Part shown: positions 38,357-48,908 of the stretch, in pieces
How positions within the stretch are numbered: position 1 is the first letter of the stretch
Layout of the letters: each line of letters starts with the position of its first letter
Source: Shewanella mesophila
GTDB lineage: Bacteria; Pseudomonadota; Gammaproteobacteria; Enterobacterales; Shewanellaceae
Reading direction: 5' to 3'
DNA length: 64,000 bases
NCBI RefSeq assembly: GCF_019457515.1
Contig: NZ_CP080421.1
Span: 1,364,001 to 1,428,000 of the forward strand
Position numbers and translations under genes: made by a program
Notes under the pieces: generated by a model
The model's input: only the letters and a program-made list of their open reading frames with translations
What the model was told of the DNA's origin: nothing
The model's database searches: none

Positions 38357-38396
38357 ATGAGGTTGAAAAACCTAATAACGCACAAAGAATTTAGAT

Positions 38397-39542
38397 ATGA
38401 GTGAACAACAAAAAATATTTGCCATGGTAGCCGGAGAGCTTTCTGGTGACATCTTAGGTGCTGGATTAATTCGCGCCTTGAAACAGCAATATCCCAATGC
38501 CAGATTTATCGGTATCGGCGGCCCACAGATGGATGAACTGGGGTTTGAGTCGCTATTTTCCTTTGAGGAGTTAGCCGTGATGGGGATTGTGGAGGTGTTG
38601 TCGCGTTTGCCTAGATTACTCAAAGTGCGTAAAACCCTGATTGATGAGATCACGGCGCTTAAACCCGATTGCTTTATTGGTATCGACGCCCCCGACTTTA
38701 ACATAGGTTTAGAGTTAAAATTGAAGCTGCGCGGCATTAAAACCGTGCATTATGTCAGCCCTTCGGTTTGGGCATGGCGTCCTAAGCGGATATTTAAAAT
38801 CGCCAAAGCAACCAATATGGTGTTGTCGTTATTACCCTTTGAGAAGGCATTTTACGATAAACATGACGTGCCGTGTACGTTTGTTGGCCACACCCTCGCC
38901 GACGATATTCCTATGGTGAGCGATAAAGCGTCTGCTCGTAAAGTATTAGGTCTTGATCCAGAAGCTGAATACCTCGCCGTGTTGCCGGGCTCTCGTGGCG
39001 GTGAATTAAAGCAACTGGCAGAACCCTTTGTCAAAGCCGTTAGCTTACTTCGTCGACGTTATCCGGATCTTAAGTTTGTTACCCCTTTAGTTAACGCTAA
39101 GCGCCGAGCTCAATTTGAGGCGGCGTTAAAAGCTTTTGCCCCCGATCTTGAGATCCACCTTGTTGAAGGACAATCTCGAGTGGTGATGGCGGCAGCCGAT
39201 GCGATTTTACTGGCGTCGGGCACTGCAACGCTAGAGGCTATGCTGGTTAAAAGGCCAATGGTTGTCGCTTACCGAGTGAGTCCGATAACCTATAAGATTG
39301 CTAAACGGATGATGCAGATAGAAAGTTACTCTCTGCCCAATCTGTTAGCGGGAGAGGATATAATTCCTGAATTGATCCAAGCTGACTGCACCCCGAAGAA
39401 GATTGCCGATGCCGTATCAGGGCAGTTGGACAGTGATCATCGGCCGTTGATGGCAAAGTTTACCGCTATGCATGAGCAGCTTAGATGTAATGCGAGTCAG
39501 CGAGCGGCAGAAGCTGTAATGACTTTGGTGGAGAAGGGATAA
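38397..39542 (+). CDS. lpxB: Lipid-A-disaccharide synthase
   Basis: LpxB condenses UDP-diacylglucosamine with lipid X to give the lipid A disaccharide. This 381-residue GT-B glycosyltransferase has [15 protein letters not shown] at the N-terminus, [27 protein letters not shown] and the nucleotide-site [20 protein letters not shown]. It is membrane-associated and followed two bases later by rnhB. Confidence 0.97.
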   Translation: MSEQQKIFAMVAGELSGDILGAGLIRALKQQYPNARFIGIGGPQMDELGFESLFSFEELAVMGIVEVLSRLPRLLKVRKTLIDEITALKPDCFIGIDAPDFNIGLELKLKLRGIKTVHYVSPSVWAWRPKRIFKIAKATNMVLSLLPFEKAFYDKHDVPCTFVGHTLADDIPMVSDKASARKVLGLDPEAEYLAVLPGSRGGELKQLAEPFVKAVSLLRRRYPDLKFVTPLVNAKRRAQFEAALKAFAPDLEIHLVEGQSRVVMAAADAILLASGTATLEAMLVKRPMVVAYRVSPITYKIAKRMMQIESYSLPNLLAGEDIIPELIQADCTPKKIADAVSGQLDSDHRPLMAKFTAMHEQLRCNASQRAAEAVMTLVEKG

Positions 39543-39544
39543 AG

Positions 39545-40186
39545 ATGGCGACGTTTAAAGATATTACTCCAGAGCAAGTAACAGTATTGTGCAGCGGTTA
39601 TTATGCCGGTGTTGATGAAGTGGGCCGCGGCCCACTAGTCGGTGATGTGGTTACAGCGGCGGTTGTGCTCGACCCGCAAAATCCAATCTCAGGTTTAAAT
39701 GATTCTAAAAAACTGTCAGAAAAGAAGCGCTTAGCGCTATTTGATGAGATCTATGAAAAAGCGCTTGATGTGTCGGTAGGGCGTGCAACGCCTAGCGAGA
39801 TTGATGAGCTTAATATCTTGCATGCGACAATGCTGGCGATGCAGCGCGCGGTGGCCGGTCTTCGGGCGCGACCTGAGCGCATTTTGGTTGATGGTAATCG
39901 GGTTCCCGACTTTGACGCACCAGGCTGTATTGAAGGCGGTGTTGAAAGCCATGCGGTTATTAAGGGTGATGGCTTGATCGCGGGGATCAGCGCCGCATCG
40001 ATCATCGCTAAAGTGATCCGTGACAAAGAGATGGATGAACTCGATGCTCGCTATCCGCAGTTTGGCTTTGCTAAGCATAAAGGCTACCCGACAAAAGCTC
40101 ATTTCGACGCCCTAGAGCAACATGGCGTATTGAGTGAACATCGTAAGAGCTTTCGGCCAGTAAAAGAGCGTTTGGACGCCCAATAA
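39545..40186 (+). CDS. rnhB: Ribonuclease HII
   Basis: RNase HII removes ribonucleotides misincorporated in DNA. The 213 residues contain the catalytic [17 protein letters not shown] with the DE pair, [12 protein letters not shown], and the third acidic residue in [20 protein letters not shown], followed by the [10 protein letters not shown] loop. It lies between lpxB and dnaE. Confidence 0.97.
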   Translation: MATFKDITPEQVTVLCSGYYAGVDEVGRGPLVGDVVTAAVVLDPQNPISGLNDSKKLSEKKRLALFDEIYEKALDVSVGRATPSEIDELNILHATMLAMQRAVAGLRARPERILVDGNRVPDFDAPGCIEGGVESHAVIKGDGLIAGISAASIIAKVIRDKEMDELDARYPQFGFAKHKGYPTKAHFDALEQHGVLSEHRKSFRPVKERLDAQ

Positions 40187-40195
40187 TCGCTTATT

Positions 40196-40221
40196 GCTAG
40201 CCCCGCATCGGCTGGGCTAGC
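40196..40221. other. 8-bp perfect hairpin between rnhB and dnaE
   Basis: GCTAGCCC (40196-40203) and GGGCTAGC (40214-40221) can pair across a 10-base loop. There is no T run, so it is not a classic terminator; it may stabilise the upstream mRNA. Confidence 0.5.
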
Positions 40222-40307
40222 TTGGTAAGCGTGAGTCTGTTAATCTCAATCTGTTATTCTCAAAGGGCGATATCCGCCCGCTCAAATAATAAAAGATACT
40301 ATCAACT

Positions 40308-43300
40308 ATGTCAGAACCTCGTTTCGTGCATCTGCGCGTTCACAGTGATTTTTCTATGTCTGATGGCCTCGCGAAAGTGAAGCCTATTCTTGCTAAAGCC
40401 AGCGAACTTGAAATGGCGGCGCTTGCGTTGACCGACAAGACCAACTTGTGTGGTTTGGTTAAGTTTTATAGCGGATGTCATGGTGCGGGGATAAAGCCGA
40501 TTATTGGCACTGATTTTTCTATGCTGGTGCCTGGATTTGAGGATGAGTTCTGTTCAATCACTGTATTGGCAATGAATAACGAGGGCTATAAAAACCTGAC
40601 TTTATTGATCAGTGATGCCTATTTAAGGGGTCATGTTCGAGACCGGGCGGTGATCGATCAAGCGTGGTTGATTAAGTATAGCGAAGGGCTCATTTTACTC
40701 TCTGGTGCAAAAGATGGTGACGTAGGCAAGGCGCTGTTAAAAGGTAACGCTGGCCAGGTTGACTCTTTGATTGAGTTTTATCAAACCCATTTTCCCGATC
40801 GCTATTATCTTGAGTTAATTCGTACTGGCCGCGCCGATGAAGAGCGCTATCTTCATATGGCGGTAGAACTGGCTAACAACAAAGAGCTTCCGGTCGTTGC
40901 CACTAACCAAGTGGTATTTATTCAACCGGAGCAGTTCGAAGCCCACGAGATCCGTGTTGCGATTTCAGACGGCTTTACCCTTGCCGATCCGCGTCGACCT
41001 AAGACCTATAGCGAGCAGCAATATTTTCGCTCGCAAGATGAGATGTGTGAGCTGTTTGAGGATATTCCCGAAGCGATTACCAACACCGTTGAGATCGCTA
41101 AACGGTGTAATGTTACGGTCAGGCTCGGAGAGTATTTCCTCCCTAATTTCCCAACGGGCGATCTTTCTATCGAAGATTTTCTGGTTGCAGTGTCTAAGAA
41201 AGGGCTCGAAGAGCGTCTGGAATTTCTCTTTCCCGATGAACAAGAGCGTATTGCGCGCCGAGGCGAATATGACGAGCGCTTAGATGTCGAACTGACCGTG
41301 ATTAACAACATGGGATTTCCTGGTTACTTCCTTATCGTAATGGAGTTTATTCAGTGGGGTAAAGATAACGGCATCCCTATTGGTCCAGGTCGTGGCTCGG
41401 GAGCGGGTTCCTTAGTGGCCTACGCGCTTAAAATTACCGATCTCGATCCGCTGGAGTTTGACCTACTATTCGAACGATTCTTGAACCCTGAACGTGTATC
41501 CATGCCCGATTTCGACGTCGATTTCTGTATGGATCGCCGTGATGAGGTGATCGACCACGTGGCCGAGCTCTATGGTCGTGATGCGGTATCACAGATCATT
41601 ACCTTCGGAACCATGGCCGCGAAAGCGGTAGTACGTGACGTGGGGCGTGTGCTTGGTCATCCCTACGGTTTTGTTGACCGAATTTCGAAAATGATCCCCG
41701 CAGAGCCAGGGATGACGCTGGCTAAAGCCTTTGAGGCCGAGCCTGCGTTGCCTGAGGCCTATCACGCCGATGAAGAAGTCAAAGATCTCATCGATATGTG
41801 CCGTATCTTAGAAGGTGTTACCCGTAACGCGGGTAAACATGCGGGTGGGGTGGTGATCGCACCAACGGTTATTACCGATTTTGCGCCGCTTTATTGTGAC
41901 TCAGAAGGCCATAATCCAGTCACTCAGTTTGATAAAAACGATGTGGAAACCGCGGGTCTGGTTAAGTTCGACTTCTTAGGACTGCGCACATTAACCATTA
42001 TTGACTGGGCGTTGCAGATGATTAATCCGCGCCTTGAGAAAGAGGGTAAAGAGCCGGTTAGAATCGAAGCAATTCCGCTAGACGACCCCGCATCATTTAG
42101 ACTACTGCAACGCTACGAAACTACGGCGGTATTCCAGCTCGAATCCCGCGGTATGAAGGATCTCATTAAACGTCTTCAGCCCGATTGCTTCGAAGATATG
42201 ATCGCACTGGTTGCCCTGTTTAGACCTGGCCCGTTACAGTCGGGCATGGTTGACAACTTCATCGAGCGTAAGCATGGGCGTGAAGAGGTGTCGTATCCTG
42301 ACTCTCAATACCAACATGAGTCGTTAAAGACCCTGCTTGAGCCGACCTATGGCATTATCTTGTATCAAGAGCAGGTGATGCAGATCGCTCAGGTACTCTC
42401 TGGCTACACCCTTGGCGGTGCGGATATGCTGCGTCGTGCTATGGGTAAGAAAAAGCCTGAGGAGATGGCGAAGCAGAGGAGTATTTTCAAAGAGGGAGCC
42501 ATTAATAACGGTGTCGATGGCGAGCTGTCGATGAAGATCTTCGATTTGGTGGAGAAGTTCGCTGGTTACGGTTTTAACAAGTCGCACTCCGCCGCTTATG
42601 CGTTGGTTTCCTATCAAACTTTGTGGCTTAAGACCCACTATCCATCGCAATTTATGGCGGCGGTAATGTCTGCCGATATGGATAATACTGACAAGATCGT
42701 GACCTTAGTCGATGAGTGTGACCGCATGGGCTTGCCGCTGTTACCCCCGGATGTGAATAAAGGCTTATTTAGATTTACCGTCGACGATGACCAAAAAATT
42801 GTTTACGGCATAGGGGCGATTAAGGGCGTGGGCGAAGGGCCTGTCGATTCAATTTTAAAAGCGCGTCAGGATGGACCTTTTAAAGATCTCTTTGATTTTT
42901 GTGCCCGTATCGATTTGAAAAAGCTCAATAAGAGGGTGATTGAAAAGCTTATCTGCGCAGGCGCATTAGACACATTAGGCCCCCATCGCGCCTCTATGAT
43001 GGCAACGCTGCCTGAGGCTATTCGCGCCGCAGATCAGCATGCAAAAGCCGAAGCGATAGGTCAGCATGATATGTTTGGCTTGCTCAACAGTGAACCCGAA
43101 GATAGCAAGCAGCAATTTGTCGAATGTACTCCTTGGCCTGATAAAATTTGGCTAGAAGGTGAGCGTGAAACCTTAGGCCTATATCTTACGGGTCACCCGA
43201 TCAACCAGTATCTTAAAGAGTTGAAACACTACACCTCAGGTCGTCTGAAAGATGTTCATCCTACCGAGCGGGGTAAAACCATGAAAGCCGCGGGGCTTGT

Positions 43301-43781
43301 GGTGGCGACGCGAGTGATGATGACCAAGCGTGGCTCGAAAATGGGGCTGGTAACCTTAGATGATAAGAGCGCGCGTCTAGAGGTGATGCTGTTTACCGAA
43401 GCGTTTGAAAAGTTCGGTCACCTATTAGAGAAGGACCGGATTTTGATTATTGAAGGTGAGGTCAGTTTCGATGACTTCTCTGGCGGTAATCGTATGACGG
43501 CGCGTAATATTATCGATATGGGCGAGGCGCGAAGTCATTTTGCGCAGGCAGTAGAGGTCGATGTGGAATCTGACTCAATCGATAATCAGTGGTTAGAGCG
43601 TTTTGAGCAAGCCCTCTTACCATGGAAACAGGGTTCTGTGCCTGTGGTTATTAACTATGCTCAGCCTCAGGCCAAGGCACAATTTAAGCTTGGTGATGAG
43701 TGGCGGGTTAATCCTACCGACGAGTTAATGTTGGCACTGGAGACATTAACGGGTTCCGATAAGGTTAGGATAGTGTTCTAA
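40308..43781 (+). CDS. dnaE: DNA polymerase III alpha subunit
   Basis: This is the replicative polymerase. The 1157 residues (E. coli has 1160) contain a PHP domain at the N-terminus ([19 protein letters not shown]), the polymerase core with [16 protein letters not shown] and the catalytic acidic motif [12 protein letters not shown] near residue 400, [15 protein letters not shown], a tandem HhH region and a C-terminal OB-fold ([20 protein letters not shown]). tilS starts at the very next base, leaving no room for accA, which follows dnaE in E. coli. Confidence 0.98.
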   Translation: MSEPRFVHLRVHSDFSMSDGLAKVKPILAKASELEMAALALTDKTNLCGLVKFYSGCHGAGIKPIIGTDFSMLVPGFEDEFCSITVLAMNNEGYKNLTLLISDAYLRGHVRDRAVIDQAWLIKYSEGLILLSGAKDGDVGKALLKGNAGQVDSLIEFYQTHFPDRYYLELIRTGRADEERYLHMAVELANNKELPVVATNQVVFIQPEQFEAHEIRVAISDGFTLADPRRPKTYSEQQYFRSQDEMCELFEDIPEAITNTVEIAKRCNVTVRLGEYFLPNFPTGDLSIEDFLVAVSKKGLEERLEFLFPDEQERIARRGEYDERLDVELTVINNMGFPGYFLIVMEFIQWGKDNGIPIGPGRGSGAGSLVAYALKITDLDPLEFDLLFERFLNPERVSMPDFDVDFCMDRRDEVIDHVAELYGRDAVSQIITFGTMAAKAVVRDVGRVLGHPYGFVDRISKMIPAEPGMTLAKAFEAEPALPEAYHADEEVKDLIDMCRILEGVTRNAGKHAGGVVIAPTVITDFAPLYCDSEGHNPVTQFDKNDVETAGLVKFDFLGLRTLTIIDWALQMINPRLEKEGKEPVRIEAIPLDDPASFRLLQRYETTAVFQLESRGMKDLIKRLQPDCFEDMIALVALFRPGPLQSGMVDNFIERKHGREEVSYPDSQYQHESLKTLLEPTYGIILYQEQVMQIAQVLSGYTLGGADMLRRAMGKKKPEEMAKQRSIFKEGAINNGVDGELSMKIFDLVEKFAGYGFNKSHSAAYALVSYQTLWLKTHYPSQFMAAVMSADMDNTDKIVTLVDECDRMGLPLLPPDVNKGLFRFTVDDDQKIVYGIGAIKGVGEGPVDSILKARQDGPFKDLFDFCARIDLKKLNKRVIEKLICAGALDTLGPHRASMMATLPEAIRAADQHAKAEAIGQHDMFGLLNSEPEDSKQQFVECTPWPDKIWLEGERETLGLYLTGHPINQYLKELKHYTSGRLKDVHPTERGKTMKAAGLVVATRVMMTKRGSKMGLVTLDDKSARLEVMLFTEAFEKFGHLLEKDRILIIEGEVSFDDFSGGNRMTARNIIDMGEARSHFAQAVEVDVESDSIDNQWLERFEQALLPWKQGSVPVVINYAQPQAKAQFKLGDEWRVNPTDELMLALETLTGSDKVRIVF

Positions 43782-45155
43782 ATGGAAACTCCATCATTTT
43801 CTCCCGCCACTAAAATCGCTGAGTTAGTTGAACAGCTTGGGCTTGCGCCCGAGGCTAAGTTAGTGCTTGCCTACAGTGGCGGTGTTGATTCGCAAGTGTT
43901 GGCGGTGGGATTGGCTGAGTATGCTCAATCACATCCAGAGTTTAATTATCTTCTCGTTCATGTGCACCATGGCTTAAGCACTAATGCAGCTCTGTGGGCA
44001 AAGCATTGTGAAACGATGGCGACCCAATATGATTTGCCGATAAAGGTAAAGACGGTCAAGGTTGAAGCCGGGCCAAGAGTCAGTATTGAGGCGGCGGCGC
44101 GAGATGCGCGCTACGCAGTACTCACTCAAGAGTTATCGGCAGGTGATCTACTACTGACCGCGCATCATCAAGACGATCAACTGGAGACCTTGTTACTGGC
44201 ACTTAAGCGTGGCCTTGGTCCTAAGGGGTTGGCGGCGATGGGGCGAGTGCAGGTGTTTGCAGAGCATGCCTACTTAGTGAGGCCCTTATTGGACGTGCAG
44301 CGCCAAGAGATTGAAGAATATGCCAAGCTTCATGATATTGCGCATATTGAAGATGAGAGTAATCAAGATAATCGTTTCGATAGAAATTTTTTACGTCTCG
44401 ATGTTATACCTGCGCTGAAAGCGCGCTGGCCGTCTATTGCGTCTACGGCTTCTCGCAGCGCACAACTCTGCGCCGAGCAGCAATCGCTGATTGATGAGGA
44501 GGTGGGCGCTCGCTTACCTGGCATGTTGGTGAAGATGCCGAATATGGCTAGACCCGTATTAGATTTACGTTTGTTAGCACAGCAAAGCCAGTTATGGCGC
44601 GCGCAGTTATTACGCGGGTTTATCGACTCTTTAGGGTTTGCGATGCCCTCTTCGGTGCAACTAAAGCAGCTTTTGTTTCAGCTGTTGGCAGCGAAAGAGG
44701 ATGCTAAAGTCGAGATAAGGCTTAAACCTATGGTGTTACGCCGTTTTCGCCATCATCTCTATATCGATAGATATGAAGCCTCTCCTAAGTTGATGCCTAT
44801 AGAGATCGCTATTAACGAAAGCGCGTCAGAAGGCTGGCTGATAACCGAGAATATCAAGCTTGAGCTTAATCGGTGTGATACGGGGGTTCGCTTGCGATTG
44901 CCACAAGCCAATGAGCGGGTGAGCATTCGTTTTGGTGCATCAGGTTCATCGCGTTGTCACCCCCATTTTCGTGATAAGGGGCGCGAGTTAAAAAAGCTCT
45001 GGCAGGAGTTAGCTGTGCCGCCCTGGCTACGCGATCAAGTTCCGCTTATCTATTTCAATGATACCTTGGTTGCCGCGGCGGGTTATTGGGTTGAAAAACG
45101 CTATCTCGCATCAGAGTCTGAGGTGGGATTGATACCAATCAGTGTAAGAAAGTGA
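43782..45155 (+). CDS. tilS: tRNA(Ile)-lysidine synthase
   Basis: TilS attaches lysine to cytidine 34 of tRNA-Ile2 so that it reads AUA. The 457 residues have the PP-loop LAYSGGVDSQVLA (from residue ~29), VHVHHGLS and TAHHQDDQLETLLL, and a C-terminal TilS domain with HPHFRDKGRELKKL and WLRDQVPLI. The ATG abuts the dnaE stop. The final eight codons and the stop (45132-45155) lie inside the palindromic repeat, so the native tail (LIPISVRK) is repeat-encoded. Confidence 0.96.
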   Translation: METPSFSPATKIAELVEQLGLAPEAKLVLAYSGGVDSQVLAVGLAEYAQSHPEFNYLLVHVHHGLSTNAALWAKHCETMATQYDLPIKVKTVKVEAGPRVSIEAAARDARYAVLTQELSAGDLLLTAHHQDDQLETLLLALKRGLGPKGLAAMGRVQVFAEHAYLVRPLLDVQRQEIEEYAKLHDIAHIEDESNQDNRFDRNFLRLDVIPALKARWPSIASTASRSAQLCAEQQSLIDEEVGARLPGMLVKMPNMARPVLDLRLLAQQSQLWRAQLLRGFIDSLGFAMPSSVQLKQLLFQLLAAKEDAKVEIRLKPMVLRRFRHHLYIDRYEASPKLMPIEIAINESASEGWLITENIKLELNRCDTGVRLRLPQANERVSIRFGASGSSRCHPHFRDKGRELKKLWQELAVPPWLRDQVPLIYFNDTLVAAAGYWVEKRYLASESEVGLIPISVRK

Positions 45156-45239
45156 GCTATTCGGCGTGTTTTTAGGTAACTAACTCAAGGCGAATGGACG
45201 ACTCTCGCTGAGCGTTCACACCTTTATCCTGATTGGTAT
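45132..45239. repeat. MITE-like palindromic repeat, copy 2 (108 bp)
   Basis: It begins ATACCAATCAGTGTAAG and ends TTTATCCTGATTGGTAT. The left ~40 bases match copy 1 (1121 onward) at about nine in ten positions, and the right end shares TCGCTGAGCG and CTGATTGGTAT. The centre is shorter than in copy 1. It overlaps the 3' end of tilS, where it can fold as a hairpin at the mRNA end. Confidence 0.8.
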
Positions 45240-45363
45240 GATTTTGAAATGGATAAGATCAGCCTGTAATCTAGCTAGGGCTGTTAAGTGCAAGCGTTAG
45301 CTTGGATAAGCCAAGTTAGGTCAATATAACCAACAAGCTTAAACATGGTCGTATAGATCTGAT

Positions 45364-45444
45364 AGATATCATGACGAAGAGATATCTTGGCTAATATATG
45401 TCTTGTCTAATATTATGTCATGACTAATAGATAGCATGGTTGAT
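45364..45444. repeat. Degenerate 16-bp tandem repeat, five units
   Basis: Units start at 45364, 45380, 45396, 45412 and 45429 and read like AGATATCWTGNCTAAT (for example AGATATCATGACGAAG, AGATATCTTGGCTAAT, ATATGTCTTGTCTAAT). One unit has 17 bases. The array lies between tilS and the GGDEF gene. The rest of the 45156-45529 interval is AT-rich with no gene seen. Confidence 0.65.
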
Positions 45445-45529
45445 CTGTTATCGCTTATTCCTACGTCTTTCACCTCAGGTGAATTACCCAAAAACTCACA
45501 ACTAATATCTCTTTTTATATTGATGGCGA

Positions 45530-46414
45530 TTAGCTTTGACCATCGACTCTATAACAGCGACGTCCCGCTGCTTTAGCACAATAGAGTGCCTTGTCTGCAC
45601 GCAGATAGAGATCTGCTGCACTATCGCCACTTTGCCACTGTGAAACGCCTAGGCTCGTCTGTACCTGAAACTTATTTAGCAATAAATTACTGTCGATCAT
45701 GGTCAGTACTCGTTCGCACATGATGCTGGCTGCTTGTGCATCGCCTTGGATAATGACAGTAAATTCATCTCCGCCAATTCTAAAGGCTTGATCGCTTTCT
45801 CGAATGGCTTGATTTAGTGTTTGCGCAAAACTGCTGAGCACATCGTCGCCAATAAGGTGTCCATGCGTATCGTTAAGGCGTTTAAAGTTATCGAGATCTA
45901 AGACAACTAAGCTTAATACCTCGCCATGGCGCTGCGCACGAGCCAGTGACTGTTTTATGGTCTCAGTATAATAGTGACGATTACCTAGCTGTGTCAGCGC
46001 GTCATACATAGCTTGCTGTGCCATCTGTTCATACTCTATGGCATTGATTAGCGGACGCAGTAACAGCGCCTGTAGCTGGCGTAAGAGTTCGGCTTGAGAG
46101 GTTAACATAGGTGAGTTTAATCGATAATCCAAACCCACGCTGATCCCGTCAAGGGAGACATTTTGCTTTACGGCCAAACCTTGCTCAGAGCCCCAGCTTA
46201 GCTGATACTCTTTAATGTGCAGTTTGATACCTAGGACTGGCAAGTTCTGTCCCATTATTTTGCCGAAGCAGGCAAAGACCGTCCGTGGATCTAAGCTTTC
46301 ATGCAACTGTTGCATTATGGTAACCAAGTTTGGCGAACCTTTATCAGAGTGGTGATACTCTGGTTGATATCGAAATTCGCTAGGCGAGAATTCGGTCGCT
46401 AAAGCAAAGTCCAT
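45530..46414 (-). CDS. GGDEF-domain diguanylate cyclase
   Basis: This is a predicted cytoplasmic enzyme making cyclic di-GMP. The 294 residues have an N-terminal sensory region of ~130 residues with no recognised family, then a complete GGDEF domain (YDALTQLGNRHYYTETI onward) with the intact active site GGDEF (214-218) and the RxxD inhibitory site RESD (205-208) five residues before it, so product feedback is expected. No signal peptide or transmembrane helix is seen. It is monocistronic. Confidence 0.92.
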   Translation of the reverse strand: MDFALATEFSPSEFRYQPEYHHSDKGSPNLVTIMQQLHESLDPRTVFACFGKIMGQNLPVLGIKLHIKEYQLSWGSEQGLAVKQNVSLDGISVGLDYRLNSPMLTSQAELLRQLQALLLRPLINAIEYEQMAQQAMYDALTQLGNRHYYTETIKQSLARAQRHGEVLSLVVLDLDNFKRLNDTHGHLIGDDVLSSFAQTLNQAIRESDQAFRIGGDEFTVIIQGDAQAASIMCERVLTMIDSNLLLNKFQVQTSLGVSQWQSGDSAADLYLRADKALYCAKAAGRRCYRVDGQS

Positions 46415-46898
46415 AGTGTTTACTCCACAATGAATCGGACTAGTGATAGCTTGTATGAAGCAATTATCGTGCCTATTGTTTTCGATAGAAAATTGTCTAT
46501 ATTTGTCATTTAGTTAATCACTTTGTTACATTTGTATTTTAAGCTGTCATCTTTTTGACAAAGGATTCAAGATTGAGGTGAGCGAGCGCCAACCTTGGAA
46601 GGGACGATAAAAAGACACTGGGTAACATTTTAATGTTTTCGGCATAAACAGTGACGAGTTTCCCCACTGCAATGGCTATAGGCTTATTGAGTGGCAATTG
46701 AAGATGAACAAGGTAATACCAATCTGTATAAGTAGCAGTTTGAAGCTACGCGTTATTCGATATGCAAAGTTGCAGCCATAGCATGCAGTGTTTTGTTCCC
46801 GACGGGAAGTCATGCATTAAAGCATTACGCTCTCGATCGGCATGGCCAATACAGAAATAGCCATTGCAGAAAGATCCCAGATTTTAAATGGAGCCCCA
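46415..46898. other. Intergenic region upstream of the Kef-type antiporter
   Basis: This is 484 bases without a supported gene. It includes a half-repeat at 46716-46733 (ATACCAATCTGTATAAG) matching the left end of the MITE-like family at 16 of 17 positions, without a matching right end. The promoters of the GGDEF gene and the antiporter must lie here. Confidence 0.5.
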
Positions 46899-48848
46899 AT
46901 GGAACATAGCTTTCTGATTAAAATATTGTTGATGTTGGTTATTGCCATAGTGTCGATAGCCCTATTCCGGCGAGCGGGACTGCCAGCAATTTTGGCCTAT
47001 CTTGTGACGGGGGTGATTAGTGGTCCCTCGATGTTCAATTGGTTTAGTCAACAACAGATCCACTCGGTTGCCGAGTTGGGTGTCGTCTTGTTGATGTTTT
47101 CCCTCGGATTAGAGTTCTCCTTACCCCGCTTGTGGGCGATGCGTCGTACCGTGTTTGGCTTAGGTAGTGCACAGGTTTTTGTTACCCTGGTATTAACCAT
47201 GTGCATCAGTATGCTAATGGGGATGGATCTGAATGAGGCGATTGTCGTCGGGGCCGTTGTGGCGCTTTCATCGACGGCTATTGTCCTCAAGCTACTCAAT
47301 GAACGAGGGTGGCTTAGAAGGCGGCATGGTGAACTCTCTGTCAGTGTGCTCTTGTTTCAAGATTTAGCCGTGGTGCCATTGCTAATTTTAATGCCTTTGT
47401 TGGCATCCGATAGCGAGGTGCTCAGTTGGCATCAAATTTTGTGGGCGATTGGCGAGGGACTGCTAGCATTTATTGCCTTGATGGCGTTTGGTAAATGGGC
47501 ACTGCCTAAACTGTTCGATGAGGTAGCACGGTCACGGTCGAATGAACTCTTTGTATTATCGACACTAGTGGTCGCCCTAGTAACTGGCGCCTTTACCCAA
47601 TGGATCGGCTTATCTATGGCCTTAGGTGCGTTTATGGCGGGGATGTTACTTGGAGAGAGTCAATATAAGCGCCAGCTCGAGGCCGATATTCGTCCGTTTC
47701 GAGATCTGTTGATGGGGTTATTTTTTATCTCCATAGGTATGTTACTCGATTTCAGTTTGGTCATTACATTCTGGTGGCAGGTTTTACTGCTAGTGGTTGC
47801 TGTTATCCTTGCTAAGGCTCTGATTGTTTTCGGATTGCTTCGAGCGGCAAAAGAGTCATTTCGCACTTCGGTATCTAGCGCGATTAGCTTGGCTCAAGTG
47901 GGTGAGTTTAGTTTTGTGGTATTAGCCTTGGCCGTTAATTATCAGCTGCTCGAGATCACCTTGAGCACTAAACTGGTGATGGTGGCAGTGTTATCTATGG
48001 CGGTAGCCCCATGGTTGGTCAAACATAGCGTCGATATTGCCTGTCGTCTACATGGGCTTAAATCGTCCCAGCAAGGGGAGTCTGAACCGATCCCAACGAT
48101 TGAACATGCTAATGATCTGGTGCTTATCTTGGGATACGGCCGTGTCGGTCAGACCATAGCTCGTTTTATGAAAATCGAGGCGATTCCCTATCTGGTGCTC
48201 GATCTCGACCCAACGCGAGTCTCTGAAGCTCGCCGAGCTGGCGAGCCTGTTTATTTTGGCGATGTGGCCAAACGGGCCATATTAAAACAGGCGCAGATAA
48301 AGGAAGCTAAGTTAATCGTATTAACATTTGATGGCGCTCGGGTATTGGAAGAGGTGTTACCGCTCTGTCGTCAATTAGCCCCAGAGGCGAAGATTTTGGT
48401 CAGAACCCGAGATGATGAGGGGATGGAGGATCTTGAGACGGCAGGCGCCAGTCAAGTGATCCCAGAGTCTTTAGAGGGAAGTCTAATGCTCGTTTCTCAG
48501 GTAATGTATCAATGTGGCGTGCCATTAAATCGTATTTTGAAACGTTTAGAGTATGAAAGACGTAACCATTACCAGTATCTGCATGGCTTTTTTTCTGGTG
48601 AGGAGACCGACTTTACCTTGGAGTTACTGCATGCGGTAGCGCTGCCTAAAGGGGCACAAGTGGTGGGTTTAACCTTGGCCGATATTCCATGGGAAAAACT
48701 TAGGGTCGAGCTTCGTGCTGTCAGGCGTGCCGGGGCCGAGGTTGAAAACCCAGATCTGGATTGGTTGATCAGGCCTGGAGATATTTTGATTATTTTGGGT
48801 AAGCCGCGACGTATTGAGAAAGCAGAACAGTTTTTATTGCAAGGCTAG
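46899..48848 (+). CDS. Kef-type cation:proton antiporter (CPA2) with RCK domains
   Basis: This is a 649-residue inner-membrane monovalent-cation/proton antiporter. About 12 helices form the Na_H_Exchanger domain (LPAILAYLVTGVISGPSMF, LGVVLLMFSLGLEFSL, and ALSSTAIVLKLL), followed by a TrkA-N Rossmann domain (LVLILGYGRVGQTIARF, residues ~420-540) and a TrkA-C domain at the end. It resembles KefB/KefC/YbaL. No KefF/KefG-like ancillary protein is adjacent, so glutathione gating is not shown. The ATG at 46899 has GGAG upstream; the frame extends to 46842, but those residues are not part of the family. Confidence 0.9.
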   Translation: MEHSFLIKILLMLVIAIVSIALFRRAGLPAILAYLVTGVISGPSMFNWFSQQQIHSVAELGVVLLMFSLGLEFSLPRLWAMRRTVFGLGSAQVFVTLVLTMCISMLMGMDLNEAIVVGAVVALSSTAIVLKLLNERGWLRRRHGELSVSVLLFQDLAVVPLLILMPLLASDSEVLSWHQILWAIGEGLLAFIALMAFGKWALPKLFDEVARSRSNELFVLSTLVVALVTGAFTQWIGLSMALGAFMAGMLLGESQYKRQLEADIRPFRDLLMGLFFISIGMLLDFSLVITFWWQVLLLVVAVILAKALIVFGLLRAAKESFRTSVSSAISLAQVGEFSFVVLALAVNYQLLEITLSTKLVMVAVLSMAVAPWLVKHSVDIACRLHGLKSSQQGESEPIPTIEHANDLVLILGYGRVGQTIARFMKIEAIPYLVLDLDPTRVSEARRAGEPVYFGDVAKRAILKQAQIKEAKLIVLTFDGARVLEEVLPLCRQLAPEAKILVRTRDDEGMEDLETAGASQVIPESLEGSLMLVSQVMYQCGVPLNRILKRLEYERRNHYQYLHGFFSGEETDFTLELLHAVALPKGAQVVGLTLADIPWEKLRVELRAVRRAGAEVENPDLDWLIRPGDILIILGKPRRIEKAEQFLLQG

Positions 48849-48908
48849 TCAGCTTAAGCTGGATGTTAAACCGCCTGTTACTTTGCAGGCAGTCACTTGC
48901 AATAGTCT

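Noticed and set aside
40196..40221. Rho-independent terminator between rnhB and dnaE
   Set aside because: The hairpin is perfect, but no T run follows on either strand, so I list it only as a structure.
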